Of a stretch of 64,000 nucleotides of DNA, positions 35,513 to 43,436 are shown piece after piece. The DNA lies in contig NZ_RJTU01000013.1 of assembly GCF_003730015.1 (NCBI RefSeq), positions 1 to 64,000 on the forward strand, read 5' to 3'. A model generated the notes under the pieces. The model was given only the letters and a program-made list of their open reading frames with translations. It was not told where the DNA came from and did not search any database. This DNA comes from Epilithonimonas hominis (GTDB lineage Bacteria; Bacteroidota; Bacteroidia; Flavobacteriales; Weeksellaceae). The position numbers and the translations under genes are program-made. The first letter of the stretch is position 1, and the number at the start of each line of letters is the position of its first letter.

Positions 35513-37378
35513 ATGCTGAAAAAGTACTTATTCGCGATCTTTGCTTTTCCCACTATTCTGTCTGCACAAGCTCCAGAAGGTTATTATTCTGGAACAGAGA
35601 GTCTTTCTGGATATGCTTTGAAAAGTAAACTCCATGATATTATTTCTACAAAAACCTACAATTATCATTATAATGATCTGAAAACCTTGTATGGACAGAC
35701 AGATATTGATAGATATTATGATTATGATGCGAGTAATTCAACATATTTATTAGATATTTATTCCAATAATCCAATTGGAACTACGGCTTATCATTATACT
35801 TTGAGTGACATTGTAGGAAGTGCAAACGCAGAAGGTTTGGGTTGGAACCGTGAACATATGATGCCGCAAAGTTCTTTCAATAGCGCGTACCCAATGTATT
35901 CTGATTTGTTTTTTGTAGTGCCTACTGATGCGAGAATCAATCAATTAAGAAGTAATTACCCTTATGGCAACGCAGGTTCTAAAATTTATTATGCGTTTAC
36001 GAATGGATCCAAACAGGCTTCTAACGGAACGGCGAATGCAACCTATTCAGGAAGAGTTTATGAACCTATAAATGAGTTTAAAGGAGATGTGGCAAGAGCA
36101 TTGTTATATTTTGCAGTAAGATACGAAGGTAAATTAGGTAGTTTTAATTTCAGTACCAATGCAGATCCTACGAAGGATCAGAATCCTCTAGACGGTACAG
36201 AAGAGAGAGCTTACGAAAACTGGTATGTAGCAATGTTATTAAATTGGCACCAGTCAGATCCGGTTTCGCAAAGGGAAATTGACCGGAATAATGCTGTTTA
36301 TAATCTTCAAAAAAATAGAAATCCTTTTATAGATCATCCAGAATGGGTTGGTTTGATTTGGAATCAAACGCCTGAGCCTGATAATGTTGCTCCTTCTGCG
36401 CCTTCACAGCTTTCTTTGGAAAGAAATTCGGCATATTTTGTTAATCTAAAATGGCAGGCAAGTCCGGAAAATGATGTTTTGGGTTATAACGTTTATCAAG
36501 ATGGTGTTGTAGTAGCTAAATCTAAGACTACAACAATTTCTATTGACCATTTGACGCCAGCCACAACTTATAATTTTACGGTTAAAGCTTACGATAATTT
36601 TTATTTGGAAAGTCCACAGAGTAATACAATGAGTGTTACAACTTTAGCATCCGATATCTTTGCGAAAGATTTACAAATTATAAAATATTTGGAAGGAACT
36701 GGAAATAATAAGGGGCTTGAAATTGCAAACAAAACTGGACATAAGATAAATCTTCAGGGCTATAAATTATCGATGCAGTCCAAGCGAACTGCTTATTACT
36801 TCGAAAATCCTTTTGAACTGGAAGGTGAGATAGAAAACAATCAAAGTTTTGTAGTTGTTAATCCGAGCGCAAACTTTAGTTGTTTCAATAATTTGAATGC
36901 GAAGTTTGTAACTGCCGCGCCTTCATTAACCTTTTCCGGAAGTCAGTACGTTGATTTGTCTTACAAATCTGCAACTGTTGATGCAATTGGTGTCAAAGGT
37001 CAAGATAATTCTAATGCTAACAAATCGCTTTACAGAAAATCAGAAATCACCAATCCAACAGCGACTTTTGACATCAATGAATGGACGACGTATAATAAAG
37101 ATTATTGTCAGGGTCTCGGTGTGTTAGCGGTAAATGATATTGTAAATCAAAATGATCAATTTGCTATTTATCCCAATCCTGTCGGAAATCAGTTGAATAT
37201 CAGTGGAAACTTAAGCAAAGTAAAATCTTTGCAGATATATGATATGACAGGAAAACTGATTAAGGATATTTCAAACACATTAAGTAGTGAGCAGAAAGCA
37301 ATAGATGTCAGTCAATTAATTCCTAATACTTATATTTTAAGAATCGACGGAAAATCGCTCAAGTTTATCAAAAAATAG
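35513..37378 (+). CDS. Secreted endonuclease I family nuclease with type IX secretion tail
   Basis: A 621-residue extracellular nuclease. Signal peptide MLKKYLFAIFAFPTILSAQ; endonuclease I (EndA/NucM) domain about 20-280 with the beta-beta-alpha metal motif GWNREHMMPQSSF near residue 110 and DLFFVVPTDARIN after it; a fibronectin type III domain about 293-378 (PSQLSLERNSAYFVNLKWQA); a lamin-tail-like domain about 385-530; and a C-terminal type IX secretion signal, FAIYPNPVGNQLNISG to the end KFIKK. It most likely degrades extracellular DNA as a nutrient source or during biofilm growth. It has its own terminator. Confidence 0.93.
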   Translation: MLKKYLFAIFAFPTILSAQAPEGYYSGTESLSGYALKSKLHDIISTKTYNYHYNDLKTLYGQTDIDRYYDYDASNSTYLLDIYSNNPIGTTAYHYTLSDIVGSANAEGLGWNREHMMPQSSFNSAYPMYSDLFFVVPTDARINQLRSNYPYGNAGSKIYYAFTNGSKQASNGTANATYSGRVYEPINEFKGDVARALLYFAVRYEGKLGSFNFSTNADPTKDQNPLDGTEERAYENWYVAMLLNWHQSDPVSQREIDRNNAVYNLQKNRNPFIDHPEWVGLIWNQTPEPDNVAPSAPSQLSLERNSAYFVNLKWQASPENDVLGYNVYQDGVVVAKSKTTTISIDHLTPATTYNFTVKAYDNFYLESPQSNTMSVTTLASDIFAKDLQIIKYLEGTGNNKGLEIANKTGHKINLQGYKLSMQSKRTAYYFENPFELEGEIENNQSFVVVNPSANFSCFNNLNAKFVTAAPSLTFSGSQYVDLSYKSATVDAIGVKGQDNSNANKSLYRKSEITNPTATFDINEWTTYNKDYCQGLGVLAVNDIVNQNDQFAIYPNPVGNQLNISGNLSKVKSLQIYDMTGKLIKDISNTLSSEQKAIDVSQLIPNTYILRIDGKSLKFIKK

Positions 37379-37402
37379 AAAAAAACCACTCAATACATTG
37401 CG

Positions 37403-37434
37403 AAAGTCTCTTTATATATAGGAGACTTTTTTGT
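37403..37434 (+). terminator. Terminator after the endonuclease gene
   Basis: Stem AAAGTCTC / GAGACTTT with a loop of about 11 nt followed by T-rich DNA. Confidence 0.82.
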
Positions 37435-37443
37435 TTTATTTTT

Positions 37444-37515
37444 GGGCAGCTTTTCCGCCTTCCACTCCCGCTACCTCGCCAAAGGCGGGTGAGCTCCGTT
37501 CAAGTCGGGCTGCGC
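37444..37515. repeat. Dispersed repeat family A, copy 1
   Basis: Starts GGGCAGCTTTTCCGCCTTCC, continues to GAGCTCCGTTCAAGTCGGGC and ends TGC. Arms GGCAGC and GGGCTGC can pair. Inner arms CGCC...GGCG form a second stem. Matches copies at 39935-40015 and, inverted, 50684-50761. Confidence 0.8.
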
Positions 37516-37665
37516 GAGATTCCTTGTTTCAATATTATTCACACACCATTATTACAAATTTAAATCGAATGTATATTTTTTGTAAATTTGTGACTAAATC
37601 TAAAAGTGAAAATTTTAAACGACTGTTGTATAGTTGCAACTGAGTTTAAAAAAATGAAAGTAATT

Positions 37666-38388
37666 ATGAGTCAAAAGAAAGAAATGCTTTACGAAGGTAA
37701 GGCTAAACAGGTTTTTGCTACCGAAAACCCAGACGAAGTTGTTGTACGTTATAAAGATGATGCTACAGCTTTCAACGCACAGAAACGCGGTCAGTTCGAT
37801 CGGAAAGGTGAAATGAATAATGCAATTTCTACCCTGATATTCGGCTATCTTATCGAAAACGGAATTCCAACGCATTTCATCGAAAAACTTGATGACAGAG
37901 AACAATTGGTAAAAAAAGTAGATATCATTCCATTGGAAATGGTGGTTCGTAATTATGCTGCCGGAAGTATGGCGCAAAGACTCGGCGTGGAAGAAGGAAC
38001 TAAATCTCCTGTAACTATTTTCGACATCTGCTACAAAAAGGATGAACTTGGTGACCCGCTGATTAATGATTATCACGCGGTTTTTTTAGGCGCTGCAACT
38101 TTTGAAGAGCTGAAAGAGATGTATGCATTGACAGGTAGGATTAATGAGCTTTTGATTGCTTTATTTGATAAAATGAATGTCATTCTTGTAGATTTCAAAA
38201 TCGAGTTAGGAAAAACTTCGGATGGAAAAATTGTTCTTGCAGATGAGATTTCTCCAGACACTTGCAGACTTTGGGACAAAGACACCATGAAAAAACTCGA
38301 CAAGGACAGATTCCGAAGAGATTTAGGAGAAATCACTGAAGCTTATGTGGAGATTTACAACAGATTACAAACCGCTTTAGAAAAATAA
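37666..38388 (+). CDS. purC: Phosphoribosylaminoimidazole-succinocarboxamide synthase
   Basis: SAICAR synthetase, 240 residues, joining aspartate to CAIR with ATP. Diagnostic stretches: [44 protein letters not shown] and [14 protein letters not shown]. Three in-frame ATGs precede or compete (37606, 37654, 37666); the one at 37666 gives the family N-terminus [12 protein letters not shown]. It is 20 bp upstream of purF and probably cotranscribed with it. This is the short bacterial type. Confidence 0.96.
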   Translation: MSQKKEMLYEGKAKQVFATENPDEVVVRYKDDATAFNAQKRGQFDRKGEMNNAISTLIFGYLIENGIPTHFIEKLDDREQLVKKVDIIPLEMVVRNYAAGSMAQRLGVEEGTKSPVTIFDICYKKDELGDPLINDYHAVFLGAATFEELKEMYALTGRINELLIALFDKMNVILVDFKIELGKTSDGKIVLADEISPDTCRLWDKDTMKKLDKDRFRRDLGEITEAYVEIYNRLQTALEK

Positions 38389-38408
38389 AATCCGAGAAAA
38401 ATTTACCA

Positions 38409-39929
38409 ATGGATTTAGAATTTCAGAAATACAGCACATTATCAAAATATGCTTTCCAGAATCGTTATCAGGATTTTGAAGAGACGAGAAATTTTCCAAA
38501 AGAAGACTTAGGAGTCTATCCATTTGACAAGATGGAAGAGGAGTGTGGCGTTTTCGGGCTACATTCCACCCAAGAGTTGGACACATTTTCTTTGTCACAA
38601 TTTGGACTTTTTGCGCTTCAGCATCGTGGTCAGGAAGCCTGTGGAATAGCAGTAGGAAATAAAGGGAAAATATTTTCTGTAAAAGATGAAGGTTTGGTTT
38701 TAGACGTTTTCAAGTCGATAGAAGAACCAGAAAAGTTTATGGGAAGTACCGTAATTGGTCACACCAGATATACAACAGCCGGAGATAAAAAGAAATATAA
38801 TTTCCAACCGTTTTTTGCAAAGAACGAATACGACCAAATTATACTATCTATTGCTCATAATGGAAATCTGACTAATGCAAAACAACTTCGAAAAGAATTA
38901 GAAGATGAAGGCGTAGTTTTCCGTGCAACTTCTGACACAGAGGTAATTTTAAGATTAATTCAAAAAAATCTTGACCTTGGACTTCGTGGGGCAATCAAAG
39001 CGACGATGGAGAAAATAGAAGGCGCTTATTCTGTGGTTGGGATTACACGAAATAAGTTTTTTGCGTTCAGAGATTTCAACGGTATCCGACCTTTGGTTTT
39101 AGGTGCAATTGACGAAAATACTTTTGTTGTGGCGTCCGAAAGTTGTGCTTTGGATGGGGTAGGTGCGCAATACGTTCGTGATATTTTGCCTGGTGAGATT
39201 GTTTACACCAGCGATAATGAAAAAGGATTGCAGTCCTATCTTGTAAAAGAAGACTGTGTGAATAGAATCTGTGCTTTCGAATATATATACTTTGCAAGGC
39301 CAGATTCTACACTAGAAGGTATCAATGTACACGAAGTTCGGGAAAAATCCGGAATGAAGATCTGGGAACAGGCACCTGTAGATGCAGATATTGTTATAGG
39401 CGTTCCAGATTCCGGTGTGCCTGCTGCCATCGGTTTTTCCAAAGCCTCAGGCATACCTTTCAGGCCGGTTCTCATAAAGAACAGATATATAGGGCGTTCG
39501 TTCATTATTCCATCTCAGGAAATGAGAGAACATTTTGTAAATCTAAAGCTGAATCCTATCATCTCCGAGATGAAAGACAAAAGAGTAGTCATTATAGATG
39601 ATTCTATAGTCAGAGGAACAACATCAAAACGTTTGGTCAAGATTCTTAAAAATGCTGGGGTGAAGGAGATTCATTTCAGAAGCGTGTCGCCGCCCATTGT
39701 AGCACCTTGCTTTTTAGGCATAGATACGCCTACCAAAGATGATCTTATTTCTGCCAATATGTCGAAAGATGAGCTTAAAGATTACCTCGCTGTAGACAGC
39801 CTAGAATTTCTGAGTGTAGAAAATCTGGTAGAAATCCTGGGTTCTCCCAATCATTGTTTCGGATGTTTTACAGAAAAATACCCTGTAAAAAATCCAGATG
39901 AGCTGGCTTTTGTAGATCAAGGAGACTAA
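38409..39929 (+). CDS. purF: Amidophosphoribosyltransferase
   Basis: PurF, the first committed step of purine synthesis, moves the amide nitrogen of glutamine to PRPP. The N-terminal nucleophile is the Cys of ECGVFGLHS; in this frame it is Cys46, so the chain must either be processed from a 45-residue leader or start at the ATG at 38532 (MEEEC). The glutaminase domain shows LFALQHRGQEACGIA and AHNGNLTN; the PRPP loop is VVIIDDSIVRGTTS near residue 400. It follows purC by 20 bp. The four Cys typical of the Bacillus-type Fe-S enzyme appear in part (CAFEYIYFARPDS; CFLGIDTP; NHCFGCFTE). Confidence 0.95.
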   Translation: MDLEFQKYSTLSKYAFQNRYQDFEETRNFPKEDLGVYPFDKMEEECGVFGLHSTQELDTFSLSQFGLFALQHRGQEACGIAVGNKGKIFSVKDEGLVLDVFKSIEEPEKFMGSTVIGHTRYTTAGDKKKYNFQPFFAKNEYDQIILSIAHNGNLTNAKQLRKELEDEGVVFRATSDTEVILRLIQKNLDLGLRGAIKATMEKIEGAYSVVGITRNKFFAFRDFNGIRPLVLGAIDENTFVVASESCALDGVGAQYVRDILPGEIVYTSDNEKGLQSYLVKEDCVNRICAFEYIYFARPDSTLEGINVHEVREKSGMKIWEQAPVDADIVIGVPDSGVPAAIGFSKASGIPFRPVLIKNRYIGRSFIIPSQEMREHFVNLKLNPIISEMKDKRVVIIDDSIVRGTTSKRLVKILKNAGVKEIHFRSVSPPIVAPCFLGIDTPTKDDLISANMSKDELKDYLAVDSLEFLSVENLVEILGSPNHCFGCFTEKYPVKNPDELAFVDQGD

Positions 39930-39934
39930 TATTT

Positions 39935-40015
39935 GGGCAGCTTTATCCGTCTTCCACTCCCGCTTTTTTCTTTTTTAGCAAAAAAAGAAAAAGAGCTCCG
40001 TTCAAGCCGGGCTGC
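39935..40015. repeat. Dispersed repeat family A, copy 2
   Basis: GGGCAGCTTTATCCGTCTTC, then a long T-run arm GCTTTTTTCTTTTTT facing AAAAAAAGAAAAAGAGC, then TCCGTTCAAGCCGGGCTGC. The A/T arms pair as an extended hairpin. It starts 5 bp after the purF stop codon. Confidence 0.82.
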
Positions 40016-40044
40016 TGTAATTCGATAATTTAATATAAAGATTT

Positions 40045-40078
40045 CCGCCTAACAAAACTTGTTAGGTGGATTTTTTTT
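40045..40078 (+). terminator. Terminator downstream of purF
   Basis: Eleven-base stem CCGCCTAACAA / TTGTTAGGTGG (one G-T pair allowed), 3-nt loop, then eight T. Confidence 0.9.
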
Positions 40079-40089
40079 GATCAATAGAC

Positions 40090-40114
40090 AAAAAAACCCC
40101 AACCGAAGTTGGGG
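40090..40114 (-). terminator. Terminator of a minus-strand small RNA
   Basis: On the minus strand CCCCAAC-TTCG-GTTGGGG, a very stable UUCG tetraloop hairpin, followed by seven T. The only transcription source facing it is the short unit at 40121-40184. Confidence 0.9.
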
Positions 40115-40159
40115 TAAAAACTAATAACCATGAAAACTCAAATTAAACATGAGAATCGA
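40090..40159 (-). ncRNA. Candidate small RNA with a nine-codon ORF, next to ndk
   Basis: A predicted transcript of about 70 nt runs leftward from a sigma-54-like promoter to the UUCG terminator. Inside it is a complete short ORF at 40150-40121, ATG to TAG, reading MFNLSFHGY, which ends 7 bp before the terminator stem. Whether the ORF is translated is unknown; the RNA may equally be a regulator. I have the impression that this block recurs in flavobacterial genomes, but I cannot verify that here. The transcript start is inferred from promoter spacing. Confidence 0.55.
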
Positions 40160-40166
40160 AAATTAT

Positions 40167-40184
40167 GATACAATTACTGTGCCA
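40167..40184 (-). promoter_or_regulatory. Sigma-54-like (-24/-12) promoter
   Basis: Minus strand TGGCACAGTAATTGTATC. The GG at -24 and the GT (in place of GC) at -12 are exactly 10 bp apart, as in RpoN promoters TGGCAC-N5-TTGC. Predicted start near 40159. Confidence 0.55.
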
Positions 40185-40217
40185 AAAGCATCCGATTCTT
40201 TGAAAAAGAATTTTCTG

Positions 40218-40249
40218 TTGCAAACATACGTATTAAAATTGTAAGTTTG
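40218..40249 (+). promoter_or_regulatory. ndk: Promoter of ndk
   Basis: TTG at 40218-40220, 21 bp, then TAAGTTTG at 40242-40249: a complete Bacteroidota promoter 30 bp before the ndk start codon. Confidence 0.78.
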
Positions 40250-40252
40250 CAA
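40221..40252 (-). promoter_or_regulatory. Divergent promoter overlapping that of ndk
   Basis: On the minus strand TTG at 40252-40250, 21 bp, then TATGTTTG at 40228-40221. It overlaps the ndk promoter nearly base for base and faces the small RNA unit, giving that unit a possible second, longer transcript. Confidence 0.6.
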
Positions 40253-40278
40253 CACTTTAAAAAAAATATTTAAAAAAA

Positions 40279-40698
40279 ATGTCAGGAAAAATCACATTTA
40301 CCATGATTAAGCCAGATGCAGTTGCAGATGGACATATTGGTGCGATTCTTGGAAAAATCAGCGAAGCTGGTTTCAAAATCAAAGCGATGAAGCTTACGCA
40401 ACTTACAGTAGCAGACGCAAAAAAATTCTATGAGGTACACGCAGAAAGACCTTTCTATGGAGAATTGGTAGAATTTATGTCTTCTGGACCAATCGTTGCG
40501 GCAGTTCTTGAAAAAGACAATGCAGTAGAAGATTTCAGAACTACCATTGGTGCTACTAATCCTGCTGAAGCGGCTGAAGGAACTATTAGAAAACTGTTTG
40601 CAAGAAGTATTGGCGAAAATGCAGTTCACGGTTCAGATTCTGATGAAAATGCACTTATAGAAGCTCAATTCCATTTTTCAGGTAGAGAGATTTTCTAA
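40279..40698 (+). CDS. ndk: Nucleoside diphosphate kinase
   Basis: NDK, 139 residues, balances NTP pools by phosphate transfer through a His intermediate. Family sequence: [16 protein letters not shown], the short Kpn-loop region [18 protein letters not shown], and the expected [12 protein letters not shown] with catalytic His near residue 117. Length is standard. It has its own promoter and terminator and so is monocistronic. Confidence 0.97.
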   Translation: MSGKITFTMIKPDAVADGHIGAILGKISEAGFKIKAMKLTQLTVADAKKFYEVHAERPFYGELVEFMSSGPIVAAVLEKDNAVEDFRTTIGATNPAEAAEGTIRKLFARSIGENAVHGSDSDENALIEAQFHFSGREIF

Positions 40699-40727
40699 TT
40701 TCTTTTCTGAAAATTACAGAACAGGAA

Positions 40728-40757
40728 CAGGCTGCCAAAATTGGCAGCCTGTTTTTT
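40728..40757 (+). terminator. ndk: Terminator of ndk
   Basis: Stem CAGGCTGCCAA / TTGGCAGCCTG with a 2-nt minimal loop and six T. Confidence 0.92.
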
Positions 40758-40775
40758 GTGCGTTTTATTTGTCAC

Positions 40776-40859
40776 TAGCCCCGATAGGAACGGCATCCTT
40801 TTTTTTGCAATGGAATAAGCCTGGGCAAAAAAGATATAGTGGATAGCGGGAATAGCTCC
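40776..40859. repeat. Dispersed repeat family B, copy 2 (inverted)
   Basis: AGCCCCGATAGGAACGGCAT, T-run arm, A-run arm, then GATATAGTGGATAGCGGGAA and TAGCTCC. It is the reverse complement layout of 5631-5744 and lies between the convergent ndk and rpe genes. Confidence 0.8.
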
Positions 40860-40892
40860 TAAAGAAACTAAATCAGATAACTTGCTAAAATT

Positions 40893-41543
40893 TTAAATTT
40901 TCATAAGTTCTATCGTATGTTCCGGATTTTCTGACGAGAAAACGGCGTTACCCGCAACTAATACATCTGCACCGGCTTCGAAAAGTTTGGAAGCATTGTC
41001 CAGATTCACGCCGCCATCTACCTGAATCAGCGCTGTAGAATTGTTACTTAAAATCAAATCTTTCGTTTCTCTAATTTTTTTATAGGTATTCTGTATAAAC
41101 TTCTGGCCGCCAAAACCAGGATTGACGCTCATCAGTAATACCAAATCTACTTCTGCAATAATGTCTTCCAGCATTAGTACTGGCGTTGCAGGATTGAGAA
41201 CGACACCAGCTTTTGCACCTTTGTCCTGAATCTGATGAATAACCCTGTGAAGATGCGTGCAGGCTTCGTAATGAACGGAAATGAGATCTGCACCATAGTC
41301 TATAAATTCTTCTACATATTTTTCAGGTTCTACAATCATCAGGTGAACATCTACAAATTTTTTAGCATATTGCTGAACGGTTTTCATCACCGGAAATCCG
41401 AAAGAGATATTGGGGACAAAACGGCCATCCATCACATCCACGTGAATCCAGTCTGCCTGAGAATTGTTTAGCATTTCTATATCGCGCTGCAGATTGCCGA
41501 AATCTGCGGCCAAAAGTGAAGGTGCTATAAGTTTGTTTTTCAT
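40893..41543 (-). CDS. rpe: Ribulose-phosphate 3-epimerase
   Basis: Rpe, 216 residues, a TIM-barrel enzyme of the pentose phosphate pathway. Motifs: IAPSLLAADFGNL, WIHVDVMDGRFVPNISFG with metal-binding His and Asp, VDVHLMIVEP, MSVNPGFGGQKF and QVDGGVNLDNA with the second catalytic Asp. Encoded 22 bp downstream of the M42 peptidase gene on the same strand, so the two may be one transcript. Confidence 0.97.
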   Translation of the reverse strand: MKNKLIAPSLLAADFGNLQRDIEMLNNSQADWIHVDVMDGRFVPNISFGFPVMKTVQQYAKKFVDVHLMIVEPEKYVEEFIDYGADLISVHYEACTHLHRVIHQIQDKGAKAGVVLNPATPVLMLEDIIAEVDLVLLMSVNPGFGGQKFIQNTYKKIRETKDLILSNNSTALIQVDGGVNLDNASKLFEAGADVLVAGNAVFSSENPEHTIELMKI

Positions 41544-41565
41544 TTTATACTTACTTTTTACTTTA

Positions 41566-42642
41566 TTAATGATATTTCAAGTTGATTGTTGGTTGGATTT
41601 TCAGAAGTGTTTCATAAATTAACTGAATGACATTCGCAACGTCTTCTTTTGAAACCATTTCTACTGTGGTGTGCATATATCGCAAAGGCAAGGATATCAA
41701 CGCACTGGGAACGCCACCGTTGGAGTGTGCGAAGGCGTCTGTATCCGTTCCTGTTGCCCGGCTTGCTGCAGCTCTCTGGAAAGGTATTTCTTTTTCTTTG
41801 GCTGTGTTGATAATCAATTCTCGAATGGTGTGATGAACGCTGGGCGCGAAGAAAACTACAGGACCATCGCCACATTTCTGGTCACCTTCTTTTTTCTTTT
41901 CGATCATTGGCGTCGTGGTATCGTGGGTCACATCGGTTACAATCGCGATGTTTGGTTTTATAGTGTCGGCAATCATATCTGCGCCATAAAGTCCCACCTC
42001 TTCTTGTACAGAATTGGTAATGTATAATCCGAACGGTAATTCATTTTTGTTTTCATTCAGCAGTCTTGCCACTTCTGCAATCATAAAGCCTCCAATACGG
42101 TTATCCAAAGCACGGCAAACAAAGTATCTGTCGTTTAGTTCAAAAAATTCATCAGGATATGTTATCATGCATCCTACGAATATTCCCAAATCTTCCACTT
42201 CTTTTTTGGAAGTTGCGCCACAATCGATGAAAATATTATCAATCTTTGGAGTAGGTTCGTTTTGATTAGCACTTCTGGTATGTATCGCCGGCCATCCGAA
42301 AACACCTTTTACGATGCCTTTCTCGCCGTGAATATGAACCACCTTAGAAGGAGCGATGGTTTGGTCCGAACCACCATTTCTAATTACGTAGATTAATCCA
42401 TCATCTGTAATATAATTAACGTACCAGCTTATTTCGTCTGCGTGTGCTTCTATCACAACTTTGAAATCTGCATGCGGATTGATGATTCCATAAGCGGTTC
42501 CGTAATGATCTACCTCAATTTTATCCACATAAGGTCTGATGTAATTCATCCAGATTTTCTGGCCATTATGCTCATAGCCAGTGGGAGATGCTGTATTAAG
42601 ATATTGTTCTAAAAACTGAATCGATTTTTTTTCGAATTTCAT
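41566..42642 (-). CDS. M42 family metallopeptidase
   Basis: A 358-residue cytoplasmic aminopeptidase of the M42 family (glutamyl aminopeptidase / FrvX-like). The di-metal site is visible as IEAHADEISW (His, Asp), CRALDNRIGG (Asp), VQEEVGLYGAD (catalytic Glu pair), IVTDVTHD and the late THTTVEMV-type His (actual YMHTTVEMV). ATGTDTDAFAHSNGG near residue 290 is typical. The substrates are short peptides. It is divergent from the DUF4294 gene. Confidence 0.93.
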   Translation of the reverse strand: MKFEKKSIQFLEQYLNTASPTGYEHNGQKIWMNYIRPYVDKIEVDHYGTAYGIINPHADFKVVIEAHADEISWYVNYITDDGLIYVIRNGGSDQTIAPSKVVHIHGEKGIVKGVFGWPAIHTRSANQNEPTPKIDNIFIDCGATSKKEVEDLGIFVGCMITYPDEFFELNDRYFVCRALDNRIGGFMIAEVARLLNENKNELPFGLYITNSVQEEVGLYGADMIADTIKPNIAIVTDVTHDTTTPMIEKKKEGDQKCGDGPVVFFAPSVHHTIRELIINTAKEKEIPFQRAAASRATGTDTDAFAHSNGGVPSALISLPLRYMHTTVEMVSKEDVANVIQLIYETLLKIQPTINLKYH

Positions 42643-42699
42643 ATAATTAAGGAATGATTTTTGATTTGTACTTTTGCTGTTTTTATGAGAGTAAAAGTA

Positions 42700-43404
42700 A
42701 TGAATTTAAATAAATTTTTCCCTTTTCTTTTTCTATTCGTTGGAATCATGTGCTATTCCCAGCAGGATACGCTTAAGGTTACTTCGTTTGATGATATTCC
42801 GAAAAGTAGATTACAAAAGGATGAATACGGAAACGAGTATTTCTATGACGAAGTTCAGAAAGCAAAGATATACAAGATCAATGGAGAGCAGGTGATTGTT
42901 TTAGACGAACTTACGCTGAGAGCAAATCCGCATTTTAATAACCAGTTAGACAGGAATTATTATTTTTTTCTCAATAAGAAATTAAACAGAGTTTACCCAC
43001 TTTTTTTAGATGCTTTGGAGCAGTATAAAAGTATTCAATCCGAAAGCGCTAATATGAGTAGTGCGGAACGTAACAAGTATATAAAACAAAGACAGAGCGA
43101 ATTGGCAGCCAGCTATGAAAAGCAACTCCGTGATCTTACTACCACAGAAGGTCAGGTTTTTGCAAAACTGATGAACAGAGCTACTGGAAAAACGGTATAT
43201 GATATCATTAAGGACCTTAGAGGTGGTTGGAGTGCTTTTTGGTGGAATGTTAAAGGTAATATTGCAGATGTTAGTCTAAAAACGCCTTATGACCCTCACA
43301 GGTTTCGTGATGATCTTTTTATAGAATCTCTTTTACAGTCTAATTGGAATCTTGGGTATCTACAGCCTTATCCGGGCGCTAGCAATTTCAAAGTAAATAA
43401 ATAA
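42700..43404 (+). CDS. DUF4294 domain protein
   Basis: A 234-residue exported protein with N-terminal signal MNLNKFFPFLFLFVGIMCYS and a DUF4294 domain. Recognisable parts: LDELTLRANPHFNNQLDRNY near residue 60 and LRGGWSAFWWNVKGNIADVSL with the Trp cluster near 180, ending DPHRFRDDLFIESLL. The family is confined mainly to Bacteroidota and has no known role. The ATG at 42700 is preferred over a TTG at 42661, since it starts the signal peptide. Confidence 0.87.
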   Translation: MNLNKFFPFLFLFVGIMCYSQQDTLKVTSFDDIPKSRLQKDEYGNEYFYDEVQKAKIYKINGEQVIVLDELTLRANPHFNNQLDRNYYFFLNKKLNRVYPLFLDALEQYKSIQSESANMSSAERNKYIKQRQSELAASYEKQLRDLTTTEGQVFAKLMNRATGKTVYDIIKDLRGGWSAFWWNVKGNIADVSLKTPYDPHRFRDDLFIESLLQSNWNLGYLQPYPGASNFKVNK

Positions 43405-43436
43405 AGCACTACAACTAGGTAGTGCTTCTCTATTTT
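43405..43436. terminator. Bidirectional terminator between DUF4294 and LolA-like genes
   Basis: Stem AGCACTAC / GTAGTGCT with a 6-nt loop and A/T-rich flanks between convergent genes. Confidence 0.75.

Noticed and set aside
37431-37643. 70-codon plus-strand ORF before purC
   Set aside because: It reads through repeat family A copy 1; the same repeat elsewhere gives no comparable frame.
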